Shown piece by piece: positions 1-10,329 of a DNA stretch of 64,000 bases. The translations under genes and the position numbers were made by a program. Source of the DNA: Megalonaias nervosa (lineage: Eukaryota; Mollusca; Bivalvia; Unionida; Unionidae); the NCBI GenBank assembly GCA_016617855.1, contig JAECUM010027250.1:1-64000 (forward strand), read 5' to 3'. The notes beneath the pieces are model-generated. The model did no database searches and was not told the DNA's origin. It worked only from the letters and a program-made list of their open reading frames with translations. The stretch's first letter is position 1. Every line of letters starts with the position of its first letter.

Positions 1-1265
1 CAACCCTATGCCCAGGAGAATAAGCATGGTCCATACAACGATATGTCCTTGTAAACATAACACGGTATGCTGCCCTTATTCAGTGTTCGGAATTCGTATC
101 ACTATTCTTTGTCCTTCTCCAGAATCCGGAATTCATACCCTACACGTCCAGTCATGCAGTAACAGATAAGCTTGTCAGCTGAATTTAGTTCAATGGCTAC
201 TCTACCACACTGCAGGTCATGCCGCCACCATTCTGGTTCTTCCAGCCCATTCATCCAGCTATAAAGGACACACGGTACTAATGGTATTGAAAAAGGGGAA
301 CCAGCCTGAAATGGGTGAACATTAAATAGAGTATATATAGGTTTGGCTGGCCAGGATTAGTTAATAATGTAAGTATATTTTAGGAAAAAGAATCTTTTTG
401 AAAGTTTATCCTAGTTGTAAGTGTAAACAAAAAAAACAGACATGGTTTTATTAATGCTATTTCAGTCCTTTAACAGTCTTGAGTTTGGAACATTCATTGC
501 TAAAAGTAGCATTTGGACTCTTTGGTGCGGAATTGAAAGCACATGTTTCAAACACATGCAGGTCCAGAAAATGCCGCGGTTCATATCCTTTTCTCTACAC
601 AGAAGCTGACGTCCAAGTTTCATTTATACTGATAAATATGGGTTTTATCATGACCACTCAGAAATTTTAAGTTATTGAATTTAATATCATGGTGTTTGCA
701 TAGGTTACTATCGGAACTGAATTAGTACCGTGATTCCTAAATGTACAAAGCTGGTTATAATAAGAAATAAACTAAATGCAGAAAGGAAATCCATAAATAC
801 AAGTCCTCAGCGATGAATTATAACAGACCAATCATTTTCTAGTGTTTTAAATCCGAAAAATGAAAATTAAAGACGGTATATTGATGGGAGATATTTAAAA
901 TCTACATACTCTTACAGATTTGACGTGTATATTATTTATCACTTACCCCTATGGCTGTAGTAAGTCGTAAGAGTATTGACACTCCTTGACAAAATCCGAG
1001 CGATCAATTTGTCGCATAAGACAACATGTCTCCTATAAATAATTTTTTTTTTTTTCCAAATGTACACTACCAGGGCCAAGTACCCGTGCACATCGTGCTA
1101 TATGAGTATCTCGCCGCTAGCGACCTACGACGAGATGAATATATTGCCCTGTCAATATAAAAAAAAAAAAAATTATGAACTACCCTAGATAACACTGTAT
1201 GCGTAAAAAAACCAAATTACCCAAATTGTTCTAAGGCATTACCAAATTATTTTCTTGCCTTAATC
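1..1265. other. Intergenic sequence, no gene seen
   Basis: AT-rich sequence with several poly-A or poly-T runs (around 1043-1056 and 1160-1173). Short open frames are present, but none has recognisable protein similarity, splice context or codon structure. I see nothing else that can be named. Confidence 0.4.
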
Positions 1266-1266
1266 C

Positions 1267-1675
1267 TTGACACCGATCAACACTCGAGCATGGCTCATCT
1301 ATATGGAACCCCTACCTCACTCAAGATACACAATTTATCGAAAGGATTCAGTGCCAAGCTGCATGATTTATTCAAAAGGATCTCATGATGAAGGCTGCGT
1401 ATCCACGATGTTACAGGTTCTGGAACTCCCTAGCCTTCAACGACGACCTAAGTTCAATAGTCTTATCTACCTGTTCAAGATAGTGATGGGTATTGTACCG
1501 GAAGTAGACACCGCTGAATACTTAGTCAAACTCAAACCAAAAAGCCGCATAAATCTAAATCCCACGGAGACTTTGAAACTAAAACCTTTGTAGATGATCA
1601 TGTTACTAACAATTCTACATGTTTTGTTGTTAAAAGTTCGAATATAAAAGAATTTAAAAACTCTTTCTTTATTAA
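1267..1675 (+). pseudogene. LINE reverse-transcriptase ORF, C-terminal fragment
   Basis: The frame from 1267 reads through a segment typical of the region after the RT core in CR1/jockey-type non-LTR elements: 'DSVPSCMIY', 'DEGCVSTML', 'LPSLQRRPKFNSLIYLFKI', 'MGIVPEVDTAEYL'. After a stop at 1591-1593 the same style of sequence resumes in another frame near 1602 ('NNSTCFVVKSSNIKEFKNSF'), which matches the usual end of such proteins. An A-rich run (about 1674-1712) follows. A further segment (1725-1830) with a 'NCLDESV'-like stretch may be more of the tail. The RT catalytic core and endonuclease are absent. This is a dead, heavily truncated copy. Clade assignment is by motif style only. Confidence 0.6.
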
Positions 1676-1712
1676 AAAAAAACAAACAAAACAAACAAAA
1701 CAAAACAAAAAA

Positions 1713-4003
1713 AACTTGTTCTTTGGAACTGCCTCGACGAGAGTGTTATGAGCACCAAGTCGATTAGTCCGATAAATCACCACTCCCCCCAATCTGTGTG
1801 GATACTGATGGACGATATGTGAAACTGGTGTCACCTGTTCATTAAAATGTATAATTTTGCTGCATGCAAATCATTCTGGAACAAACCTGAGTACACTTTA
1901 GACACATACCGATAATTGGTAACAGCCATATCTTGCGCGAAATTCAAAAGGGCTACATAACAGATGGTTGTACTATTCCACGTGGATTTACAAGTCCCCA
2001 AACATATGATTTGCTCCGGAAATATAATGAACATGTCACCAGAAGAACCCTTCGGCCGACGGTAGCTCCACAGTCACGAAGAAATACCTGTCAGTGTTTG
2101 AAATGTACACCGATGTATGCAGCCAAAACTTGCTGCAAATAATTTCAGCTTTTAATGAATAGGTGATATCAGCCCCTAACCCGAAAATCAATAGCATCAT
2201 GGATGAGGGGCTAATTTATCGGCCTACAAGTCGATGGAAGCTTTCAAGTCAGCAATCCTCAAGAGCTACTAAGATGCGCAGGCCCGGCTCGTGGTGTTTT
2301 TCTTGTGTGCGTGATGAATGGTTGGCGTCTTTCCAGGCGCTTTTCCAAAATGTTTTTTTTTTAGAATAAATTGGGAATCAAACGAACAGGAAATGAAAAG
2401 GCGCCTGTGTGCATCGCACACTTCGCACACGCAACCAGCCGGGTCTGAAGATGCGGCTCCCCCACCCCACCCCACCCCACCCCCGTACTTAAATACCAGT
2501 ATTGGTTCCTGCTACGTACACATACAGATTATGTTTTCTGTCTCTGACTATTTGCACTTCTATAAAAATAAATTATGAAGGATGCAAAACAGTTTTGAAT
2601 TTTCAAAAACAGTCCGTTAAAGGATTGAGAAGCTGCATATTCACAATGCTAATTAAGTATTGGAAAAAGTCATACTCTAAATCGAATATAATTTTATGAT
2701 AAGTAAACAATTTTATTACAATACCATCATGATTTTCCCAACCCGATTCTTTTAACTTTTGCAAACAAAATCTGCTCCCAATGAAAATGGTGTATAATAT
2801 AAGAAATGCTTTAGGAATGCGAAGTTACATATCCTTATTTAATTTTCATATGAACTCGAGTTTTCTAATAGTGCTAATGGTGTTGCTATGCCAATACACT
2901 GTATGTTATTTTTACCGGTGCATATGTACAATGGTGTCACAGGAAGAAATACACTGCTGCGAAGTGCCTCTAAAAAAGGGTGATGTAATAGACAAACATT
3001 CAGACAAGGGGTCATCTGGATGAAAGCAGTCCCAAAATTATGAAGAAATATATCATTGTCATTTATTATTCATACTTTTATTAATAAAAATAACTAATGT
3101 TTCTAGAGTAATGAGAGATATCATCATGCAAGGAGAATATTTCGGAAAAGGTGAAAGTACTTAAGTGCGTAAAATCCGAGGGCTCTGGTATAACAAACTT
3201 ACAGTATGATTATAATTTGTACTTCTTTTTTAAAAGCAGTTTATCAGGCTCCCTATTTATTGGTGTATGCAACTTTCAACACATAATACGTTGTTCTGTT
3301 GGGTTTAGCTTACAAACTTTTCGTTTGTTAAGAAAGACGGAAAACTTTGTAACAACACTTTTTTTAATTTTGTCTAAAGGCATTTCATCTGCAGAGAAAC
3401 TTGAAAAGACGAACTATTCCAAAATTGCCAACGCTGTAATTGAAATGTATATAATTAATTAATAAAATGTATATAATTAATTAACAAAATATATATAATT
3501 AATTAATAAAATGTGAAATGACACTGGATAAATTGTTCTTTAAAAGAACATGTTGCTGAAGTGTAAGTTGTACTGTAAGAGAAAACGTGAAATGACTACT
3601 ATTAGGATTTACTGTCTTGTACAAATATTGGTTTCCATGGTTACCTGGCCAAGCGGATTCCCAGTCCAACCCAACAACTTACCACTATCACCTTAGATTG
3701 CCTAAGGTATTTCGGACTTCATGCCAATTTGCATGGTACACTATTCTCTCAGTCATCTCTCAGTTATCAAAGTTCTCTCAGTTATCAAAGTCACTGAAAT
3801 TATATATTTATTATGAACTGCTCATCACACTCATCACAATTACTGAAATAAATAAAACCAAAATAATTACTGGTACAGCTTTCCCTTGTTTAAATGCCTT
3901 TCGTCACATGATGAATCTGTGGTACCATTGTGGCCCCAATGACCAAAATTAAACCACTGTACTTGAATTGGTAAATTAAACAACATGGGTTGAAGGAAAG
4001 CAG

Positions 4004-4005
<2 letters not shown>
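1713..4005. other. Intergenic sequence, no confident gene
   Basis: Short open frames are present (for example at 1933-2142 with a cysteine-rich end, and at 3151-3462), but none has supporting features. A C-rich tract of CCCCA repeats lies at about 2460-2484. The rest is AT-rich sequence without recognisable content. Confidence 0.35.
3447..3512. repeat. Short tandem AT repeat
   Basis: About three copies of a ~23-bp unit containing 'TATATAATTAATTAA' followed by 'AAAATG'. It is simple-sequence DNA with no sign of function. Confidence 0.7.
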
Positions 4006-4042
<37 letters not shown>

Positions 4043-4200
4043 TTTGGATTTTTAACGTAGCTTTAAAAAAATTTCAGTCTTATCGCTAAGATGTCTGCAG
4101 TGGGGCAGTTTATAGTGATGCCTAGCACTGGGGCATCATGCCGCAGACATGTACCATCATGTCCCACCCAGTCACAAAAAGGGTGACATGACAATCGACG
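4006..4200 (-). mobile_element. SINE family A, truncated copy with (GT)n end
   Basis: A GT/CA microsatellite is followed by a core beginning 'GATTTGGATTTTTAACGTAG', then 'TTTATAGTGATG', 'CACTGGGGCATCATG' and 'CCCACCCAGTCAC'. The same core occurs at 20143-20532 and 26643-27292. Those longer copies carry a tRNA-like head that is missing here, so this copy is 5'-truncated in its own (minus-strand) orientation. The microsatellite represents the 3' tail. Confidence 0.7.
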
Positions 4201-4439
4201 TAAGAGATTGTCGATCATCTGCATGCAGAAAACCAGCATTGATCTCAGCAGCTGCGTGAAATTAACTCTAAGTTCGGATTTCTCACATGATTTGACTTTT
4301 TAATGAATCCTGCAAATAATACAAGAAATTCGTATTGCACGTGAGAATCTTAATCGGTAGTATGACGAAGTTGATGCTGATCATCTGCATTTCGAAATCT
4401 GAAGTTTTCGTCGTCATATTCAGAATTATAAGGAAATTA

Positions 4440-4790
4440 CAGGCAATTAGGCTGAAAACTGGGAAGCAATGGAATTTTTACAATGGACTGTTAAATCAGG
4501 ATATGTAGAATATTATCCAGACCTTACCATTACACTACGCATATTTTTAACAATGTGTGTCAACATAGCTAGATGCGAGAGGAGCTTTTCAAAATTCAAA
4601 CTAATTAAGACATAGTTAAGATCCACAAGGAGCAAGGCACAGCTGACCAACTTGGGAGTGCTCTCGATTGAAAGGGAGACAGGTGAAACAATTAACTTTG
4701 ATGACGTCATGCATGACTTTGCAGCCATGAAAGCACTCAAAATTAAATTGCGACATTGCGACTTAAATGACACAAAGTCACGCAACATTA
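4440..4790 (+). pseudogene. hAT transposase C-terminal relic
   Basis: The plus-strand frame around 4515-4730 reads 'TLRIFLTMCVNIARCERSFS', then 'KFKLIKT', a stop, then 'LRSTRSKAQLTNLGVLSIER' and 'NFDDVMHDFAAMKA'. This is the hAT C-terminal dimerisation region (T-P-V-S-A-ERSFSKLKLIK followed by RST..RL..L..LSIE). A premature stop lies right after 'KLIKT', and the N-terminal zinc finger and catalytic parts are not visible upstream. It is distinct from the better preserved hAT at 22804-25609, whose C-terminus has the CERNWS variant. Confidence 0.75.
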
Positions 4791-5429
4791 GATATTTTTC
4801 ATCATTTCATATCGGTTTGAATTCAAAATTTGAAAATGTTTAAATTATAAGCTCCTAATTAAAAAATTACAGTGACACTGTGACATAACAATTACAATGT
4901 TGTTATTATATTTTTCTTTGTTAATGATTATATTTTTTAAATAAATAACAAGGGTAAAGCTAAATAAAATAAGTGGCAGAGGGCAGCATCTCGGACCTCC
5001 GTACACCTCTGAGTAAAAGTCTCCATTGTTAATGCAAAATTACTTACCCACTCCCGACTTAAAGTAACATTTCATGAATTTTAAAAATGATTCGAGTAAA
5101 AAGAAATTCTACCCTGATACCAAAAATAATTCAGACATTCATGCTTAATTGATGCAGGAATAAAATTTTGAAATAATGCCCAAGACTGCAATAAAGTCCT
5201 TCAGAGAGGCAGGATATGCAGTTTAGCATTTTTTTTTTTATTTTTTTTTTTTTTTTTTTGTAGCAGAGAAATGTTTGCAATTTTGTGATTTCAGATGTAG
5301 ATTACATAAATTAAACCTATCAAAATTTGCCACTTTAATTATATATTGATTACCTGTTCGATTCACAATTGCTAAAACATGTAACCAAAATTAAAAAGCA
5401 AATGTTTTAGTAAGTTGTTTCTTCGAGAA
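4791..5429. other. Intergenic sequence with poly-T tract
   Basis: AT-rich DNA with a long T run at about 5229-5260. No gene or identifiable repeat seen. Confidence 0.4.
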
Positions 5430-6652
5430 TACTTACCCAGTCATGTCATGTTAGCAAGCTCTACTACCTCAAAAAATCTAGCATCTGTGGAAAGATGAGA
5501 AATTACTCTTTCCAATCAATATTCTATAGAGATGAAGGGAAAAACTGCCCAATCCTTCCCATTATCTCCCCTCACCATCACTACGTGGCTATTTTTTTTA
5601 TACCAGTTTTGCTTGAGCAAATACCTCAGTGAGGTTGCTTGTATTTGTGAGGACGTGTGGGAAGGTAATAGCAATGTGACCAGGTAAGTATTCTCAGATA
5701 AAACATAACTTACCAAAACAATTTGCATTCTCCTTTGAGTACATTCATTGATCAAATTAACATTAAGAGAAAAGGCAATAGAAGGAGACAGTGCTGACCT
5801 CTACCACGGTCACCCTCAAGAGGATAGGGATTCTTCCCTGTATGGGGGTAAACCATTTGCCCATAATATCAGAATATCACACGTGACAGTAACCTGATCT
5901 GTGACAATAGTACCAAGGTAAGACAAAAAGAAGCAAATTACTTTCTCTTAAAGAGTAAAATCCAGCGAAAGTGCTGTTCAATTCCCATGATAAGGCTGTG
6001 CTCAGACTTTAAACTGATCTGGACTGCAGCCACCGGATGTCGGCATCTAGGTCTGCTTTAGCCATCATGTAAGAGCCTGTGTACTTATATGCTCTTTCCC
6101 CAGCTTGACCAGGGGAAAGAGACATTGACACCCCCATCCCCTACCCCTCAGTACTTTTCTGTGTGATTTACGTATTGTTTGAGTGCACTGGCTGGGTCCT
6201 GCATCATTGTCTCCCTAGATTCATCAATGGAGTAGTGTGGATGGATGACCACTCTTGGATTGCTCATTCGTAGTAGCATGTTCTTTGCTATGAAGCATGG
6301 CTGCATCATCATGACCATGGAACCATCTGACCATAACTGTAGATGGTCTGGGTCCACTATAAATGCATGCAATTTGCTGACCCATCATGCTGCAGCTAGC
6401 TATCAAGAAACACGTTTTTATGATAGCTTCTTCAAGGAGGAGTTTGCTAAGGGCTCAAACTGATTTGAATTGGGCATGTCAGTACCCACAAAAAATCCTG
6501 CTAGGGAATCATGGCAAGTGATTAAAGTCTGTTAAATTCAGAATGGGCTAATGGGCCTGATAAATCCTTATCATAAACTTTATCTGCTCTATCATGATGC
6601 CTGAATTTGCCTGAGATCATGGAGCAGTAGCCTTTGATGGTATCGAGGGGTA

Positions 6653-8797
6653 CATGGTTCCCACGCTATTCTAAAGATAAATTTCCAGGTCATTTCCAGG
6701 GTTTTCCAGGATGAAATTAATCTTTTCAAGATTCACATATGACCATTACCGAATGGAATTAAAGAACATTTTAGATCATAAAATATGCATTTTCTAAATC
6801 TAAAGATGTTTCTCTTTCAAGACTCTCCAAAACATCTAAGTCAGAAAAGATGATCATGTACAAAACCATAAAATGTATCACATGAAACAAGTTTGATTAT
6901 ATTCCTATAAATTGGCATGTAAAGTCATTTCGATATACAGAATAAAAATTCTAACTTTATTTTGCTGACCTGCATTATGTTGCTAAGTGGGAACAACATA
7001 ATGAACTTAGTTTTGTTTCCTTTCAAAGCTTTAATTCTAAAGAATTATATAGCAATATATATACATATATGCATCTTCTAGAAAGTAAATATTTCCTATT
7101 ACAGTATAAAAAAAACAAAACAATAAACGCAAATAATCAGAATGTTGTCTTGTTACGAAAAGAGTTTAACCCTGAATTTATCTGTGCCAATAAAATCCCA
7201 AACAAGATTTTTCAAACAACTTAACCTCCTTTAGACGATCTGGTTAAAAATCCATTATTTAAAATACATTTTCAAAAAGGGTTGATTTAAATTTTGACAA
7301 AAATAATATACTGTTGTATAAACAAGGACTGAATTTTCTGTAAAATCAACTTGTCTTCTTGTAATTTGTTAAACCAGTCCCCAAACCTGTATTGATACAG
7401 GGGCTGGTTTTTTTTTTTTATATATATTTAATACAAGGGACGATAATTTCTCATTTCAGCTCTGAGGCTCAACAATTTGGACAACAAATTTGGCTTAAAA
7501 CGAATAGCAGTCCGCTTTCTAATCCTGGTTTCCTCCGAATATTCCCACCCCATTTTCCATATTTGGACATTTAGGTTGGGGTGTGGGGTCATTGCAATTG
7601 CATATCGAAAATTTGGAATTTGCCACCGTGCGGTATCGACATATGGTAGTCGCTTAACAGCGAGCCTAGAAAATTTAAACTTATATTATATCGACTTATA
7701 CCTGCATGAAATCAATAGGAAAATGATTTATTTTCTCAGAAATGGCAAGTATTATAATCGTTATGTCTTTAATCCGCTGACAGACTAGACGAAACTACGG
7801 CATAGATGAAACCTGACCTGGTACTCGCCATTTGCATTACTAGTCATATAACTTCACAAATCTCAAACGACGACATAGGGAGTCCAATAGTCACGTGACA
7901 TCAACAACAAACTCCTTTTTAATGGTGTTGTACAGAAATTCAATTATATTATATGAAAGTCAGATACTTTATGTAAAAGCCAGCAATCTGTATAGTCTGA
8001 TTTATCAGTCAGAAAGCTCATGTCAACGTGGTAGTCACGTGATACAAGAAAACTTCAGAAGTTGTTCTCGGAATATATATATAAATATGGAAAATTTTGT
8101 GTTCTTTCGACTTTTTTTAAATTTTTATTACAACCAGTATACGACTTTCATTTAATATTTTATTTTGTTTCTTTACAACACTTGAAAATGTGGGTTGTTA
8201 GATTTGTGTACTCATGCCTCTAGCAATGCAAATCGCGAGTACCAGGTCACATTTCATCAACGCCGTAGTTTTATCATGTCTTTCAGCAGATTAAAGACAT
8301 AACGATTTTAATACTCACAATTTTTGAGAAAATAAGTAATTTTCATATCGATTTCATGCATGTATCACTCCATCTAGCAACGTTTAAAGTTTGCTAGGCC
8401 ATCCGGTAAGCGGCTATGCTTTGCCACCACCATGTTGGCCTCTTGTGATGCTAGACTGGTTTTCATACCTTCCATGTAAGGCAAATAAAAGTCTACTAGA
8501 CGAATCTAATCAACTGAGCGTTTGGATTGACTCAGCATATATTTTTATTGCAAGTACCCAAATGATCCATACCGTACCCTCCGAATAGTCTGGTTAGAAC
8601 TCGATAAATTTAACTCACGATCAGTTTAGTTACGACTCAATCACGTGATTGTTTCGGGCGTCAAGTGGTGGTGGAAAATTCCCGTGTTTTTCCCGACTTT
8701 TATCAATATTTGCAAAATTCAAGGACTTTTCACGGTCGGGAAAAAAATTTCATTTCTCCTGACTTTTTCCCGATTTGCCGGTAGCGTGGGAACCCTG
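6653..8797. mobile_element. Non-coding DNA transposon with hAT-like CAGGGTTCCCACG ends
   Basis: The left end reads 'CATGGTTCCCACGCTA' (6653 onward). The right end is its inverse, 'TAGCGTGGGAACCCTG' (to 8797). Both ends also have the subterminal 'TTCCAGG/TTTCCCG' and 'CAAGGACTTTTCACG' type sequence found in nonautonomous hAT elements. A 5-bp repeat, GGGTA, directly flanks both ends (6648-6652 and 8798-8802). hAT enzymes normally make 8-bp duplications, so the class is tentative. No transposase frame is present. The interior contains a separate large foldback. The element sits inside DIRS-like copy A. Confidence 0.6.
7649..8419. repeat. Long internal inverted repeat (foldback)
   Basis: An arm at about 7649-7872 and one at about 8190-8419 are inverted copies. 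Shared stretches include 'CTGCATGAAATC', 'TTATTTTCTCA', 'AATCGTTATGTCTTTAATC' and 'GACCTGGTACTCGC'. About 320 bp separates them, and this spacer contains TCACGTGA palindromes (8035-8042). It is probably a foldback transposon nested within the 6653-8797 element, or that element's own internal arms. Confidence 0.75.
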
Positions 8798-8805
8798 GGG
8801 TAAAC

Positions 8806-9178
8806 TTTTTCTAGAGCTAGAGAATAAAGTTAGCCAACTGAGAGACTGACAAAACTCAAAAGGGACGATACTGTTGCTGTTGCACCAGTCCCTAAGAGAA
8901 CCTAATTTCCCCTTGTACACCTTCCAAGCGGAGGGCCTTCTAGCTTGCGAGATTCTCTCCACAACAAATTCTTTTTTTCTCTCAGAGCTCTCCTGCAAAG
9001 ATCCTGGTGTGATGAAGTAGCCTGTCTGCGCATGGATAAAACACCTGTGACTATGACTATTTGAGCAGGTTTGGTCTTGGGGGGCGATTATCCTGGGAAT
9101 GTCCATCACAGGATAGAGCGCAATTTGTTCACCAAAGACTAGTCCCACCTGAGGAAGGCTGTAAAAATCATTTTGCAT
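8806..9178 (-). pseudogene. DIRS-like tyrosine recombinase N-terminal relic
   Basis: The minus-strand frame contains 'RISQARRPSAWKVYKGKLGS' followed by 'LRDWCNSNSIVPFEF'. This is the RRPST-x-x-VY-x-x-(K/R)W-x-x-(F/W)-x-x-WC pattern at the start of DIRS/Ngaro recombinases, where the SAM-like core-binding domain begins. Upstream in the same frame, 'SGSLQESS'-type sequence corresponds to the linker from the RNase H region. The catalytic R-H-R-Y part is not recognised; sequence beyond 8806 is interrupted by the element at 6653-8797. It is a relic, not a gene. Confidence 0.5.
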
Positions 9179-9414
9179 TTGTGGTCCTTCACTTTTTGAA
9201 TTACTTTGGGTACCAAGACTGGGAAGGGGGGGGGACTAGACATATCATCAAAACCCCTCCCAACTGACTGAGAGTACATCCATGGCCCATGCCACCTGGC
9301 CCAGGACTGGTGAGATGTAGGTGTCAGTTTGTGAGACATCCTCGTCACAAACATATCAACAGGTGGCCCATAAGTACCTAATGCAGCTAAAAGATCATTG
9401 GGAGGATGGACCAC
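9139..9414 (-). pseudogene. DIRS-like RNase H-adjacent relic
   Basis: The minus-strand frame contains 'YGPPVDMFVTRMSHKL', 'FDDMSSPPPFPVLVPKVIQK' and 'CKMIFTAFL'. In DIRS-type polyproteins the block after RNase H reads as 'P-x-x-D-L-F-A-T-R-x-N-x-(K/Q)-L', then 'A-(Y/F)-x-P-P-x-P-L-(L/I)-x-(R/K)-V-(L/I)-x-K' and 'I-x-(I/V)-A-P-x-W'. The order and spacing agree. The frame shifts into the next relic (8806-9178) near 9170. Confidence 0.6.
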
Positions 9415-9531
9415 TCTGTGTGAAGGATATGGCCCCTTCCGATCAATAAATCAGTCTGCTCAATGAGCCTGCTTGGAATGTGTGATCTGGGCACTTATAT
9501 TTATCCGTGTGCACCACTGGAGAAAGTCCTA

Positions 9532-9771
9532 CTATGATGGACTGAGGTCCGACTTGTTCCTGGAATTGATAAAAAGCTGACTCAGATGGGAAAGAAGATC
9601 ATTTCTACGCTTAACCAAAGATGAGCTTACCATGCGTTTTTGGAGGAAGTTATCAGGAGATGCCAACCTTGGTGAAGACCAATGGGATATTGAGGTCAAA
9701 CAGGACAGCAAGTCTCTGGTAGAAACTAAAAATGTGCACAAGGATGTGTATAGGGATGTGAAAGTATTCAT
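9532..9771 (-). pseudogene. DIRS-like RT connection-region relic
   Basis: The minus-strand frame contains 'STRDLLSCLTSISHWSSPRL'. This resembles the T-x-R-x-L-x-x-L-x-G segment that follows the reverse-transcriptase core in DIRS and related elements. The adjoining RT core is absent here. Sequence at 9860-9950 matches 35340-35440 in copy C, which retains part of the core. The call relies on position and context. Confidence 0.4.
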
Positions 9772-10319
9772 CAGTCAAGTCTACACTGACCATACAATTC
9801 GTCTATGACTATTCCGAAAATCCCATTGGTCTTAGGTATTAGAAATAGCTTGGAGTAGAGTTTAAATTTTTTAGATTGTGAACTATCTTCACTGCCCACT
9901 TGTCAACCGGCAACCAGATCTCTTCAGTAAAATTCCTCTTTTTCTCCAGATTGGATGGTAAGGGAAAAGGAAAGGGACTGCCTCATAATTGAGGGGCCTG
10001 TTGTCACCTAAAGTTGTACTGAAGACAAAATTGTTGCCTTATATTCAGCCTCTTATCCTTGTGCCAGCAATAGTCACTTCGCTGTGACTAAGACTGGTTT
10101 GGCCTGAAAGTAGGTGCAGGCAGCAGGGCAAGTTGAAGAGGCAGTTCTTGAGATGCCTGCTTATATACTTCCTCAATTTTTCTGCCAACAACAATGATGT
10201 GCCAAATGGTACTGACCACAGGGTAAAGGCATAATGGGGCTTTATGGTCATGCACTGGCAGGTATCTCATCTTGCAAGATCCAGGTTAGCCGAAACTGTG
10301 AGGGTATTAGCCATCATGT

Positions 10320-10329
10320 GATGCATGGC
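10320..10329 (+). repeat. Target-site duplication of LINE, left
   Basis: GATGCATGGC, repeated exactly at 12808-12817, flanks the LINE copy. Comparison with DIRS copy C near 36020-36045 shows the flanking DNA is contiguous there, which supports insertion at this site. Confidence 0.65.

Noticed and set aside
1933..2142. Short open frame ending in a Cys-rich 'CQCLKCTPMYAAKTCCK' tail, reminiscent of P2X7-type cytoplasmic cysteine motifs
   Set aside because: Spacing after the Met does not match that motif, the upstream sequence is unlike the family, and there is no splice or start support.
4513..4788. Minus-strand open frame over the hAT relic
   Set aside because: The plus strand carries the conserved hAT motif; the minus frame is its shadow.
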